Shown here one piece after another: positions 8,192 through 20,700 of a DNA stretch of 64,000 nucleotides; the stretch's first letter is position 1, and every line of letters begins with the position of its first letter. The DNA comes from Thiolinea disciformis DSM 14473 (GTDB taxonomy: Bacteria; Pseudomonadota; Gammaproteobacteria; Thiotrichales; Thiotrichaceae): contig NZ_AQVE01000023.1 in assembly GCF_000371925.1 (NCBI RefSeq), positions 1-64,000 of the forward strand, given 5' to 3'. Both the position numbers and the translations under genes were made by a program. A model generated the notes under the pieces. That model was not told where the DNA came from. It did not search any database and was given only the letters and a program-made list of their open reading frames with translations.

Positions 8192-8859
8192 TGGGTAAGC
8201 CAAAGGTTCAAGAGCAAAAGCCAACGGCACAAGAGATTGCAAATTTTGAGATTTCGCGAGACAAGCTGTTGAATTACCAGCAGCGGGGTATTCCGCTGCA
8301 AAACGAAATGATTCGGCTACGCACGGGGCGAAAGCTGAATCCAGCTACTAATCAATGGGAAATTGATCCGAATGCGGGGGTGCTTAATGCTGACGGCAGT
8401 GTGCGCACGGATGCGGGGCAGGCGATGGCCTTGGCGCAGCAGCAATGGAAGCCCTTATTACAAGGGATAAATCCCAATAATGGGCGAGGTAGAACGGGGA
8501 TGTTAGGGGCCTTGCAGCAAAAGATGCGTTCTGATGCGGGGGTGGAAGCGCAAACTCGTTTTGGGCAGCAGACCGGTTATCTGCAGGGCTTGATGGATGT
8601 GGCAGAGATGGGTCGAGGCAATGTATCGAGCATATTGCAGGGTCAGCAGGGTTTGGCGGGGCAGGCGGCGAATCAGGCGGCTTATGATGCTAAGCAAGCG
8701 TTTCAGGATAGGCTAGAGCGCCAACAAGCCGTTGGTAAATTGGCTGGCATAGGGCAGGGGTACTTAATGAGTCAAGTACCTGTGGTTGCTCAAGATGGTA
8801 GTTATATCAATGGCGCTTATGATAATAGCCTGCGCGGCGTATTAGGGAGGTTAGTGTAA
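8191..8859 (+). CDS. Probable internal virion protein
   Basis: The product has 222 residues and is rich in Gln, Gly and Ala with long helices (for example QQTGYLQGLMDVAEMG). There is no signal peptide or membrane segment. It sits between tail genes and the transglycosylase, with start and stop codons overlapping its neighbours (TAATG on both sides), which is the position of ejection/internal core proteins in podoviruses. I recognise no domain; the role is inferred from composition and order. Confidence 0.5.
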   Translation: MGKPKVQEQKPTAQEIANFEISRDKLLNYQQRGIPLQNEMIRLRTGRKLNPATNQWEIDPNAGVLNADGSVRTDAGQAMALAQQQWKPLLQGINPNNGRGRTGMLGALQQKMRSDAGVEAQTRFGQQTGYLQGLMDVAEMGRGNVSSILQGQQGLAGQAANQAAYDAKQAFQDRLERQQAVGKLAGIGQGYLMSQVPVVAQDGSYINGAYDNSLRGVLGRLV

Positions 8860-9467
8860 TGTTAGCAGACCAAACGTTACCAACTTCTATATCAGGTATT
8901 CAACAAGGTTACGCGGATTGGTTGCGCAATGATTATTTGGATTGGAAGCAGCGCTTTGCACCACAAGAAGATTATTTGTGGCAGGCATATAACGATCCAG
9001 CTTTTGATAATGCTGCGCGGCAGTACGTGACGGATGCAGCCAATAATGCTTATGGGCGGAATAGGGCGCTAAGCAATGCGGTTAATCGACGTTATGGTAT
9101 CCAATTAGATGCAGATGAGCAGGCTAGTTTTAACCGGCAGATGGGCAATGATCGGGCGGCATTGCTGGCTAAGAATCAAACTAATATGGGGCAGGCACTA
9201 GGACAGCGTAAGCAGGGTATTCTGGGGAATTTGCTGAGTTATGCTAATCAAGACCGGATGCAAGGCCTAGGACAGATGGGGTATTTGTCGAGTCTAGCAT
9301 CAAATCGTGATGCAACCAATAAAGCACTGAATCAGGCAGCTAGTCAGCAACAGGCATCAACATTGGGGAATGCAGCCATGACGTTTGCTACTACTACAAT
9401 GACAACGGGCAATCCGATGGCGGGCGCTGTGATGGCGGGGGTTCAACTATTGGGGAGTTTATTCTAA
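8859..9467 (+). CDS. Probable internal virion/ejection protein
   Basis: The product has 202 residues: an aromatic N-terminus, a helical Asn/Gln/Ala-rich middle, and a C-terminal small-residue hydrophobic segment (about 165-202, TTGNPMAGAVMAGVQLLG) that could insert in a membrane. Such Gly/Ala hydrophobic tails are typical of podoviral ejection proteins that form a channel across the envelope. It is coupled by start/stop overlap to both neighbours. No family name is claimed. Confidence 0.5.
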   Translation: MLADQTLPTSISGIQQGYADWLRNDYLDWKQRFAPQEDYLWQAYNDPAFDNAARQYVTDAANNAYGRNRALSNAVNRRYGIQLDADEQASFNRQMGNDRAALLAKNQTNMGQALGQRKQGILGNLLSYANQDRMQGLGQMGYLSSLASNRDATNKALNQAASQQQASTLGNAAMTFATTTMTTGNPMAGAVMAGVQLLGSLF

Positions 9468-11719
9468 TGGCAGGGATTTTATCAGCGTTCGTCGGTGGTT
9501 TGCAGGGCGGCATGCAAAGCACAATGTCGTTATTAGATGGATTGGAGGCCAAACAGCGGCGTGAGCAGGCAGCCAAGCAGCAGGCTTTGTTATTCAATAA
9601 TCAACAAGAACAATATAATTATGATCGTTCAGTGTTGCGTCCTTTGCGCGAGCGTGAAGCTAATTTGCGCTTAAGTGACCTACAAGGGAGTGTTGATTAC
9701 AACGCGAAGTACCGACCTATGCAGTTGCAGGAATCTCAACTTAGGTTGAAAGATTTGGCGGGAAGTGTTGGTTATAACGAACAGGTAAGGCCAATGCAGT
9801 TGGATGAGACAAGGCTTCGGTTAAGCGATTTAAAGGGAAGTGTTGATTACAACGCGAAGTACCGGCCTTTACAGTTGGATGCGGCTAAAAATACTAATCA
9901 ATGGGCTGAAGAGGATCGGCGCTATTTGATGGACTACACTCGTCCGCGTCAACAGAATCTCGATACAAAGGCGGATGCGCTGGCTGATTATAATCTTGGA
10001 ATTACTAAAGAGAATAATGCGTATCAAGTGCAGCAGCGCAACATAAAGCAAGCTAACCAGCTTTATACCGCAGCGGAGCAATTGCTAGTTAGTAATCCGC
10101 AAGAAGCCGAGCGCTTGATTAAAGAGGCTGATCGATTGAGTGGTGGTATTTTTAGCAATGCTGCACGCGGCACCGCCAGCAAAATGCAGCAATATACGCA
10201 AGAGGTATTGAACGGCCAGCGCAGTATGGATGATCCGGATTTTGTGCAAACAGCAAAGCAGTATACTTATCCCACGATGATTAATACGGGGCGAGCTGAT
10301 AAATATGATTTCGCGGGCTTTGATGAGCTGCCAGACGGTCGGATTGGGTATAAGTTGTTGCCAAAGTTTGGCGGGCAATATCGCACCGAGATTCAACAGG
10401 CGGCGCAGCGTTTTGAGCTTGATCCACGTTTGATTAGTGCTGTCATTGGGCAGGAGTCACTGGGTGATAAATCTGCAGTATCGCCGAAAGGTGCACAAGG
10501 ACTGATGCAGGTCATGCCAGAAACCGCTAAGCAGGTGGCTCGCACTATTGGGTTATCGGGTTATGATCCGAATAATCCTGAGCATAATATTTTGGTGGGT
10601 AGCGCATACTTGAAGCAGCAGCTAGATAAGTATGATGGCAATGTGGGGTTGGCGCTGGCGGCTTATAATGCTGGCCCAGGGGCTGTTGATAAATATAAGG
10701 GCATTCCACCTTTTAAAGAAACTGCTAATTATGTGGACAAAGTGACAGGGTACTATAAGCAATTGCGCCAAGCGCTTCCGGCCACAAAGAACCGTAGTAG
10801 TGATCCTAATGATCCGCTTATTGCAGACACGCCAGATCAGGCCATGAGCAAAATTCAACAGGGGGTTGCACTAGAGAACGCATTACATCCTAGGTTTAAA
10901 GAAATGTTATTGGCGCGGCAATTAGCGACTGGGAGTCAGTTACCGGATGTCTCGAAGCGCTCTTTATCATTACCTCAATTGCCTACGGGCTATCAGTGGA
11001 AAGACGCAAGTCGCCCAGAACTTGGAGCCATGCGCATTCCAGGGCTGGATGAAGCGGGTAGTCGTTCGCGGTCTAGCAGTCGGCCTATTACGGTCAGTAA
11101 AAATGATATTGGGGTTTATGATCCAGACACGGGGAAAATGACGCGCTTTGATCGTGCTGAGAGCGGTGGGGCGTTAAATGTGCCTTTAGCTAATTTTATG
11201 GAAGACTTTTCGACTGATCCTGAAGCGGCCAAGGCTAATTTGATTGATCAGCGCTTCCCCGAATTGGGTATTCAGGAAAAGGCCAACTTGCTGGATGAAT
11301 TGCGCGATGTGGCTAAGCCCGCTGAAGTATTTGGGCAGGTTGATCAAGTCCGATTTGACATGGACGTTACACGAAATGCGGGTGAATGGGCGGCGGATTT
11401 GTCGCAGGGGATTGATCCAGAATTGGCGAAAAGTAGTCCTGAAGCCACACGCTTAAGCCAATTGGCAGAGCAAGTTAAGGCGCTGGGATGGTCATCCGAG
11501 GATATTAAGGATGTGGCGGCTGAAGTGTTGAGCAAACCAGGGATTATGAATAATCCGCAGGCTCAATTACAACTAATGGAAGCGGCAGTTAAAGCATCCA
11601 CTGAAAAGAAAAAGCGTCAAGCCGAGTCACAGCGTCAGGCACAACAGGCGTATGAAGAACAAAAGCGTCTTTATGAGCAGGATTTTCCGCAATTTAGGCA
11701 GTGGCAGGGGGAACGCTAA
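9467..11719 (+). CDS. Internal virion protein with lytic transglycosylase (SLT) domain
   Basis: The product has 750 residues. A hydrophobic Gly-rich N-terminus (about 1-25) is followed by three 25-residue repeats at 58-132, a helical region, and an SLT-type transglycosylase domain at about 305-430. The catalytic glutamate is E330 in IGQESLGDKSAVSPKGAQG, followed by the LMQVMP and AYNAGPG motifs, so the active site looks intact. The C-terminal 300 residues are helical and end in a Gln/Lys/Glu-rich coil. It should be injected with DNA and cleave peptidoglycan during entry, as known for T7 gp16-type proteins. Stop is directly followed by the giant gene start. Confidence 0.85.
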   Translation: MAGILSAFVGGLQGGMQSTMSLLDGLEAKQRREQAAKQQALLFNNQQEQYNYDRSVLRPLREREANLRLSDLQGSVDYNAKYRPMQLQESQLRLKDLAGSVGYNEQVRPMQLDETRLRLSDLKGSVDYNAKYRPLQLDAAKNTNQWAEEDRRYLMDYTRPRQQNLDTKADALADYNLGITKENNAYQVQQRNIKQANQLYTAAEQLLVSNPQEAERLIKEADRLSGGIFSNAARGTASKMQQYTQEVLNGQRSMDDPDFVQTAKQYTYPTMINTGRADKYDFAGFDELPDGRIGYKLLPKFGGQYRTEIQQAAQRFELDPRLISAVIGQESLGDKSAVSPKGAQGLMQVMPETAKQVARTIGLSGYDPNNPEHNILVGSAYLKQQLDKYDGNVGLALAAYNAGPGAVDKYKGIPPFKETANYVDKVTGYYKQLRQALPATKNRSSDPNDPLIADTPDQAMSKIQQGVALENALHPRFKEMLLARQLATGSQLPDVSKRSLSLPQLPTGYQWKDASRPELGAMRIPGLDEAGSRSRSSSRPITVSKNDIGVYDPDTGKMTRFDRAESGGALNVPLANFMEDFSTDPEAAKANLIDQRFPELGIQEKANLLDELRDVAKPAEVFGQVDQVRFDMDVTRNAGEWAADLSQGIDPELAKSSPEATRLSQLAEQVKALGWSSEDIKDVAAEVLSKPGIMNNPQAQLQLMEAAVKASTEKKKRQAESQRQAQQAYEEQKRLYEQDFPQFRQWQGER
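9638..9862 (+). repeat. Three 75-bp tandem repeats (25 residues each)
   Basis: Residues 58-82, 83-107 and 108-132 of the transglycosylase protein align without gaps, with consensus RPxxLxExxLRLxDLxGSVDYN, and a fourth partial unit begins at 133. Copies one and three share GSVDYNAKY exactly; copy two has diverged. Confidence 0.9.
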
Positions 11720-14700
11720 ATGAGTCTTGTATTAAATCGCTGGAAAAGCATTTTAGCAAATGGTGGTACGCCGGAGCCGAAGAATGATAGTGGCGAGTTC
11801 GTTAAAGGAATAAATCGCGCTTGGGAGGGAACCAAGGGCATGACCAAGGCGGCTGCTGGTGCTTTGATGGGTGGAGATGAGGAGCTATTGTTTGCGGCGG
11901 ATATGAATCAATTGGAAGCGCAGCGTTATGCGCCCAAAGTGGAGGGAATGACTAATATTCGTAGTTTGTCTGATGCGGGAGATTGGCTAGCTGGGACGGC
12001 GGGGGAGTCTGTTGTTAATTTAGGGACTACATTAGCAGGTGGTGGTGCTGGTGGTCTTGCGGGTCGGGGTCTGGCACGGCTAGCAGGCGAGTCGGCCTTG
12101 CGGCAAATGGGGCGGGCAGGGGCTTTGTCGGGCATTACTGCTACTGCATATCCGCAACAATTCGGTGAGAATGTTCAGGCTGTGCGTGCTGAGCATGGTG
12201 GTCAGTTGCCAGCAGGGAGCACGGCTACGATGGCGCTGACGGCCGTGGCTCAGACTGCTTTGGATACTTTGCCAGTCATGGGTGTATTGGATCGTTTTGG
12301 GGTAGGTGATGCGGCCCGCTCAGGGATTATGCGTCAAGCGTTTAGTAATCCGGCACGCGCTAAGGTCTTTGGTCAAGAGTTAGGTGCAACAGCACTCAAA
12401 GAGGGTGTGACCGAAGCGATACAGGAAAGCATGAAGCTTTCCGCTTTGGAGTGGATTGACTCCAATAAAGATCATTTTGATTTGGCGCAAGTTAAGCAGA
12501 TTGTTGATGCGTTTGGGGCTGGAGCAGTGGGCGGGGGGGTGATGGGTACGCTGCCTGCTGCACGATCTGCTTTGTCGGGAATTTTGAATAAGCCTGCTGC
12601 ATTACCTGCTTTGTCGTCTAAACCGGACATGCCAGAAGCATCTGAACCAACATTAAAGCCTCAGCGTGTCCTTGATTTGCCACAGGTTACTTTACCTCAT
12701 CCTGATGATGTATATGCCATTAATTCAACGGGGGAGGTAGCGGGTTTTGCACCTGCAATAGACGCTGAGTTGCGTAGCGGTTTGTGGATAGATCAGGATA
12801 CTAAGGAGCCAGTTAAGCAGCGTGCTATTACGTTGCCGCCTGATCGCCCCGATCCAGAACGGTCTCTTGCAGCAAGGCTTCCTGATTCGGTAGTTGCTCC
12901 AACAAGAATATTGAATCGTGAAACGGGAGAGCTTGAGGCTTTTCCTGCTCCTAAGAGGCGCTTGCAAGATATTCGGCCACGAGTATCCAGTGATCTTGAG
13001 CGCTCATTGGGTTTTGATGATTTTAATACAGCTGTAAGGCAAGAGGGTGGTGGTTTTCGACGTGCTAATCTATCCAGCATGGGCTTGAGTGCTGATGCGG
13101 GTCTAAATACGGCAGTGCCAGGTGATGGGTTTAATGCGGCAGATTTTGCTCGCCGAAGTGTACCTTATCGCTTGCCAGATACGGATGCGGGGTTGAGGAC
13201 GAATACGGAGGTCAGTCGGCCGTCAAATTATCGGTATGGTGGGGTATTAGATACCGATGCAGGCTTGCGCGATGCTGGGGAACGCGAGCCTGTGGATTTG
13301 ATGCAGCAGGTGCAGATCGCTAAGCCTGCTTTGGCAGAGCCTGGCTTTTTGCCAACGCATGAATTATCAGATGGAACAGCCGTGGTAGCACATCCTGAAG
13401 ATGCAGGGGTGTGGGTGGCGAAAGATGGTAGTGAATATGAAGATCGTTATGCTAAGCCTTTGGCTGATCCATCGCTAGTTAAGCATCAAAAGCTAATTGA
13501 TAAGTACCAAGAAGATAAAGCAAAAATTCAAATTGCTTCTAGTCAAGCTGCTTTATCACCTTTAAATGAATTACCTGAGCCAACAACAGCACAAAAAGAA
13601 GCGGGTAATTATAAAAAAGGCATGGTACGTTTACATGGTTTGCCTATTGCCATTGAAATACCCAAAGGGGCAGAGCGCAAAGGAGTTGATAAAGAAGGTA
13701 AGGCTTGGGCGCAAAAGATGTTTGCGCACTATGGGTATGTGCGTGGCAGTTCCGGGGTTGATGGTGATCAGGTTGATGTTTTTCTTGGAGATGATGCAGC
13801 TAATCCTAATCTTCCGGTGTTCGTAGTCGATCAGATTAAGCCTGATGGTTCATTTGATGAGCATAAGGTGATGATGGGCTATCCATCTTTAGAGGCTGCT
13901 AAGCAGGGGTATTTGGCTAATTACAAGTCTGGGTGGAATGGGTTGGGGGATGTTACGCCTATTTCTCTTGAGGATTTTAAAAAAATAATCAAGTCGGGAT
14001 GGGTTAAGAAACCATTCGGTAAACCGATTAAAAACAAAGAAAATTCGCATGCTATTGATGAATCAATGGAAAGCGCTAGTAATGCTTATCGTGATTCACA
14101 GTCTGATAGACTACCCAAGTTAGAAGGAAAAAATGTACCAAGTCAACCAAGAAATCTGGAGGCGGATAGCACTGCAACCGGAAATGCAAACCGAGCTATA
14201 CTTTCACCTATTCAATCTGCCGGAAAGCGAGATAGACCAAGCGATGGACGAGTGGGCTATGATGCTGGAGCAAAACGGGATGAGCCACCAGATAACAACC
14301 TCATACCAGCGCCTAGCTCCGCTGCTAGAAGAGCAGGAAGCAATCAGCGCATGGCTGAATCAACAGCCGGAGGAAGCGCAATATCAGCTCAGGCAAGCGC
14401 TACCGGAAATCCTGAGTCCACAAGAGGCAGTGAGTCTAGCTCAACAGGACAATCCAATGTTGACACTGGAGCTATTGAAGGAGCTGGAGCAAGCTCTAAG
14501 TTTAACTCCCAACTAAATCCCAAACTACAATTTGCGCATGATGCCCTTGTCCCTTATGGCGCTGCACTAACGGATGATGGATTTGTTGCTAGTGGTGACA
14601 AGGTTACCGGTGTTAAAGCTGTTATTAAAGATAATCGGCTGCGTTTTGAGCTAGCCAACGGCGGACTAGTTTCATCAGGGCCACTGATGCCTGAAACGGT

Positions 14701-17700
14701 TGAGAGCTTTGTAGAGAAGTATTGGTTCTGGAAAAAGCAAAAGCCAACCATTCAGGCTGCTGAACCGAATAAGCCTGATGTTGATAGTTCTGTCACTTAT
14801 GATGAGGCTATTAAGAAACGCGCAGTATTAGAAGCTGCGCTTACTGCCAGCAAGAATAAGCTTACTGTTTTTAAGAATGAAAAAGCACGTGAACTTAATA
14901 TTGATTCAAAAAGCTCAATGGGACTAACCCCAGATACTATAAAAAATAACCCTGCCTATTCAGCACTAAAACAAGATGTTGATCGCGCCTTCCAAAATTT
15001 GCAAACGTTTAATTCAGAGTTTGTAAGGAAGTTTAAAGGAGAGGAAAATAGAAAGTATATTGATGAAGCCAGTGCAGAAAATGTAAAGCCTGTTCAAAAA
15101 AAACAAGCCACTAAAGAATCAAATCCACCGATTGAATCCAGTTTTCAGCAGAAACTAGAGCGACAAAAACAAGCCGAGTCTTTACCTCATGTAGCCAACG
15201 ACCTAAATAATATTCGGGCTACTTTGCCCATTTTGCTACCTGAGCAACAAGAGGATGTGAAGTTTGCGGAGGAGCGTTTTAGCCAGTCGGATAAGTTTGG
15301 GGTGCTGTTTACTAATGGCACTGGAACGGGCAAGACCTTTACCGGATTAGGCATGATCAAACGCTTTGCCCGTCAAGGTCACGACAATATTATTATTATT
15401 ACTCCTAGTGATAAAACCGGACTGGATTATGTAGAGGCCGCTAAGGCGTTTAACCTTGAGGTTAAGCAGCTCAAAAATACCGAGGATAATGGTGGTAGTG
15501 GGATTGTTGTGACCACTTACGCGAATTTTGGTGCTAATCCCTCATTACTCAATCGTCAATGGGATTTGATTGTGCCGGATGAGTCGCACCGCCTGAATAG
15601 CAGTGAAGCGGGCGATATAACACGAGCGCAGCAGATGCTGGACTACATATCAGGCTTATATGCGAGTCGCGGGAATACGTACTGGAATCGGCTTATTCCC
15701 GATTTGGCAGAACTCAAACAATTACATAAAACCTATGCTAAAGACGGGGAAAGTTTTACCCACTTTACCGACTACTTCAGCAAACCTAACTTTGAGGATC
15801 ATGGCCTAGAGGATACTCATCCTGATGTGGTGCGCTATAACGAGATTATGAAACACGCGGAAAGTCGCCGCGATGAGATCAAGGCCAGACCGCGTGCCAA
15901 GGTGGTATTTTTAAGCGCCACACCGTTTGCTTACCATAAATCCTTAAGCTATGCAGAAGGCTATTTATTTGATGCACCACGCAAGCAAAGTACAGGTTAT
16001 AACGAAGCCAACGGGCTAGATGCGGTATTAGAAAGCAAGTTTGGCTACCACATGAAAACCGGAAAGCTAAACCGTCCTGATGCCAGTGTGGACACTAGCC
16101 TTGCTGAGCGCAACTTTAATGAGGAGCTGAAAAAAGCTGGAGCGTTGCTGGGTCGTCGCCTTAAGGTCGATGCGGACTATTCGCGGGAATTTGTCTTAAT
16201 TGATGATGCGATTGGTAAGAAAATTGATGAGGGCATGAGGTATTTACGGGATAACCATGACCAATATCCAGGTTTGTCTGGACAGTTTTATGATCGGTTT
16301 GATCATTTATCACGCTTGCAATTATTAGAAGCGCTAAAGGTCAAGCATGCCATTAATCGTATTAATAAACACTTAGCTTTAGGTCGTAAGATCGTAGTGT
16401 TTCACACCTATAAAAAAGGTGGGAGCATTTCACATCCTTTTAAGTTTGTGCCGACTGATAGTGTATCGCAAAGTGTTGTTGATCGGTTTAACCAAGCTAG
16501 GTCCGACTTGGTTAATTTACCCATTGAGAATTTACCCAGTCCGATTGAAGCGCTTAAACAGGCATTTGGTAAGCAGGCCGTATTTTTTAATGGGGATATT
16601 CCCAAGGCCGAGCGCTCAAATAATGTTAAAGCTTTTAATCGGGATAATAGCGGGGTGGATATTATTCTGGTGCAGCGTGAGGCAGGCAAGGAAGGGATTA
16701 GTTTGCATGATACGACTAATGTGCACCAGCGGGTTTTGATTGATCTAGGACTCCCCACTAAGCCTACGGATGCGATACAAACCGAAGGGAGGATTTATCG
16801 CACGGGGGTAAAGTCAAACGCGATTATTGAATACCTCACTACTGGATTAGATTATGAAAATCACGCCTTTGCTAATGCGGTAGCCACGCGCAGTAGTACC
16901 GCTGAAAACTTAGCGCTAGGCCATGAGGGACGGAATTTATTACGCGCCTTTGTGGATGCCTACCAAAATGCGAATGAAGAAGCACCGAGCCTAAAACAAG
17001 GCACGGGTGGCAAGCAAGGCGATAGGGCGGGTGAAACAGTGGCAAGCCTAATGGATCAGGCCAAGCTTGCGTATTACACCCGACAGAAAAATAGTAAACG
17101 CCGTGATCAGCGCGAAGGTAAGGATTATTACGCCACACCGGAGCCAGTGGGTTTAAAAATGGCACAGTGGCTGATGCTTAAGCCTAATGACCATGCACTC
17201 GAACCCAGTGCGGGACATGGCGCGATTGCTAAGTGGTTCCCTAATGACACCAAAAATATTTTTGTGGAGCAGTCGTATTCCCTCGCGGGTGAGCTTGGGA
17301 TGTTGGGCAGTGGTGAGGTGCGTAATGTTGATTTTATGAGCTTTAACCCTGCGCGGCACTTTGACGGGGTGGCGATGAATCCCCCGTATGGTCATGGCGG
17401 GAGTGATGCGATTACGCACATGGGCCGTGCTTTTAATATGACACGTAATGGAGGTCGGGTAATTGTGCTGATCCCTGAAGGTGGCGCAACGGATACTAAG
17501 GTAGCTAATTGGTTAGAGGCGCAAAAAGACGCACAGGTGATTGCTGAAATTAGTCTACCGAACACTACCTTTAAGAATGCGGGAACCAGTGTTAAGACAC
17601 GGATATTAGTGATTGATAAAATCCCGTCTGCATGGACTAAGAAGGGTGTGAATATACCGTTTAAGCGGTCACTGAATTTTAGTCATATTGAGGATTTAAC

Positions 17701-20700
17701 CGAGCTATTTGATACGTTAAATGATGTAGCAATGCCTGAGCGGGTAACAGAACCCACAGAAAGCACGGAACAAGTTGATACTACTGCTGTTAGTAATCCG
17801 CCTAATGTAGTCAAACCCAAATACCGTAGCCTTACCAATCCTGATTTAACGTGGACAGGGCGAGGACGTAAACCGACATGGGTGGATGATCATATAGTCA
17901 TGGGTGGAACGCTGGAGGAGTTATTAATTGATAAAGACCCGCAGTATTCTCAACCACAGCGCCATACAACTCCTAGCACACCACGCTTAGTTAATCAGAT
18001 CCTAACTGCAAAGCTAGGCGAAAACCGCTTAGCCTCACTACTAAAGCAAGGCAAGTTGATTATCAGTGAAGCATCGCCTGCCAATGGCGTGCAAGGCAAG
18101 TATGAGAATGGCGTAGTCACCCTATACCCTGCCAATATGGAGCAGGGGAATGAATGGGGTGTGTTTCTGCATGAAGCGGGTGAGCATGCTGCATTAGCAG
18201 CGATGCTAGGTGATAAATACCAGCAGGTGGTGGCTAGCTTTGATCGTTTGCTGAATGAGAATAACCCTGATGCGGTTAGCGCCTCTCGTCGTGTGCCGGA
18301 TGATACGCCACCAGAGCATGTTAGTTCTGAACAACTCGCTTACTTAATCGAACAATTTACGAACGACCAGACGAAGACAGGAAAGGCTAAAGCGTTAGCC
18401 CAACGATTAATCGCTAGTATTCGCTCATGGGCATTCGCTAAGCTTCCCTCATGGCTGACTCAGTACATGAAGCTTACCACTTCTGATATACAAGCACTTG
18501 CGCAGCGTTCGGCAAAAGCATGGGCGGATGGGCAGGTACAAAGCAAAGCAGCTAGTCAGTATTCTGTTGCCAATGACAGCCTATGGTCAGATATTGATAA
18601 GGATGCACCCAAGCAGGGGATTGAGCGCACAAAAGAACTGACGGGTAAAGCGTGGCAGTGGGCTAAGGATAATGCACAGGAATTTGTTAAGACTGGCGGT
18701 CTGGCAGTAGTAACGCTGCGGCAGTTGGCCGACATAGGGCAGCAAGTTGTACCGGCCATAGGTCAATATATGAGCCGTGTTGAGCGAATGCTCACCGAAC
18801 GCAATAAGATGATGGATGATGCGGGCAAGTTATCACAGCGTTGGATGCGTTTGGACAAGCGTACACGTCACCGTCTGGCGACGCTGATGCACTTGGCAAC
18901 GTTGGCAAAAGTTGATCCGTCATTGAGTAAATCACCTGACGCTAGGATGAAAATCCGTGTAGCGGATGGGGAGTGGCGTGCTAAGTTGGGTCTGCCGGAT
19001 CGCGGTGCGTTGTTGACGCAGCTTGAGCCAGAAAGCTTGTCGGTTGATGCAAAAATTATTGATCTACTGAATAAGCGCAGGATTGAAGCTAATAAGGTAG
19101 CTCAGAAGTATAAGGGCAGTCGGGAAAAGTTTGAGCTTTACAATAAGGTGGCGCAGCAAACGCTTGAAGATTGGCGCGAGGCTAAGCGTGCGCATATTCG
19201 CAGTCAACAAGCGGGGGCTGAGTTTGCGAAATTGCGGGTATTGTTTCAAAACTTGCCGGAGTCTGCTCAGGCTATTTTTACAGATTCGCGGGATATGTAT
19301 GAGGCACGTTTTAAGCGTAAGCATGATGCGCTAGTGCGGTCTATTAAAAGCTCAGACATGGCAGATGACAAAAAAGCAGCATTAACGCGCACGCTGCAAC
19401 ATGAGTTCGAGAGTGCTCAAACAGACGGTATTTACTTTCCACTACATCGGCAGGGTTCGTATTTTGTTCGCGCTGATAAGAAAAAGAGTAGTGCTAGTGA
19501 GGTGTTGCACTTTAAACGTGGTACGGGCACTGAAAAAATTAGTCGCGGCACGGGTGAAGTGTCTCAAGAATCATCCGCGTGGGATAGTCCTGAAGCGGCG
19601 ATGCGTTCCGCGCAATCCCGATCTGACTTGATCGCGTTGGATTTGGAGGCAGTGCAGCATGATGGTGGCTGGGTTTTGCGGGAAAAGCAGACCGAGCCGG
19701 TTTTTATGATGTTCCCGACTGCTGCTGAAGCGGAACGTGAGTCGTCTCGACTCAGTGAAATGGACGGGTATAGCGCAGTTAAGCATGGGAAGTTGAATAA
19801 GGAAAATACGCAAGATGAGTTGAGCCGAGCGGGTGTGATGATGCAGACAATGGCGCAAATGAAAAAATCAGGACAGGATGTGCCGGACGCTTTGTATCAG
19901 ATGATGTTAGAGATGTTGCCGGAATTGTCGATGCGCAAAAACTCGATACATCGTAAGGGGGTTATGGGTTATTCCGATGATGCTTTACAGGCGTTTGGTC
20001 ATCAGATGATGCACCAAGCGCACCAGATTTCTAAGTTGGAAGCACGGGATGATTTGGCGAGTTTGTTAGATCAAGTGGCTGAGCAATCCCAGCTTGCCTC
20101 GAATCAAGATCGTATGTTGTCGGGTAATCTGCGCGAAGAATTAAAAAAGCGGCATGACTGGGTAATGAATCCTAAAAATGCGACGTGGACTAATTGGACG
20201 AGTTCATTCGGGTTTTTAATGTATTTGGGGGTTTCGCCTGCGGCGGCGCTGGTGAATTTGTCGCAGGTAGCAGTGGTGGGGTATCCGGTGTTGGCGGCTG
20301 AGTTCGGTTGGAAGGCGGCTGGCAAAGCTTTAATGGATGCGTCGCGTTTGTTGAGCGTTAAGGAGACCTTGCTGGGGGAGGATGCTTTGAAGCGTTCGGG
20401 CATGAGTGCAGACGAGATCAGGGCGTTTGAGCATTGGCATGATGAAGGTGTGATTGATAAGACGCAGGCGCAGATGTTGGCAGGGGTGGCGGATAATGAT
20501 GCGTTATCTAATTCTGCGACGTACCAGAAAGTCATGGGATTGACGACCAAGTTATTTCACAAAGCCGAAGTAGTCAACCGTGAGGTGATGTTATTGGCAG
20601 GTTATCGATTGGCGCGGAATGCGGGATGGTCGCATGATCGGGCGATGCAGTTTGCCAGTTCTGCGACGTGGGAGAGTCAGTTTGATTATTCCAATGCCAA

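Noticed and set aside
13566-13826. 86-codon plus-strand ORF inside the giant gene
   Set aside because: Overlaps the conserved pyrophosphatase-like domain and has Lys/Met-rich shadow composition.
16419-16739. 106-codon plus-strand ORF inside the giant gene
   Set aside because: No ribosome-binding site, erratic hydrophobic/basic composition and a strong helicase domain in the main frame; a shadow ORF.
20104-20550. 148-codon minus-strand ORF under the giant gene
   Set aside because: Antisense to conserved C-terminal part, Ser/Ala/Cys-rich shadow composition, no ribosome-binding site.
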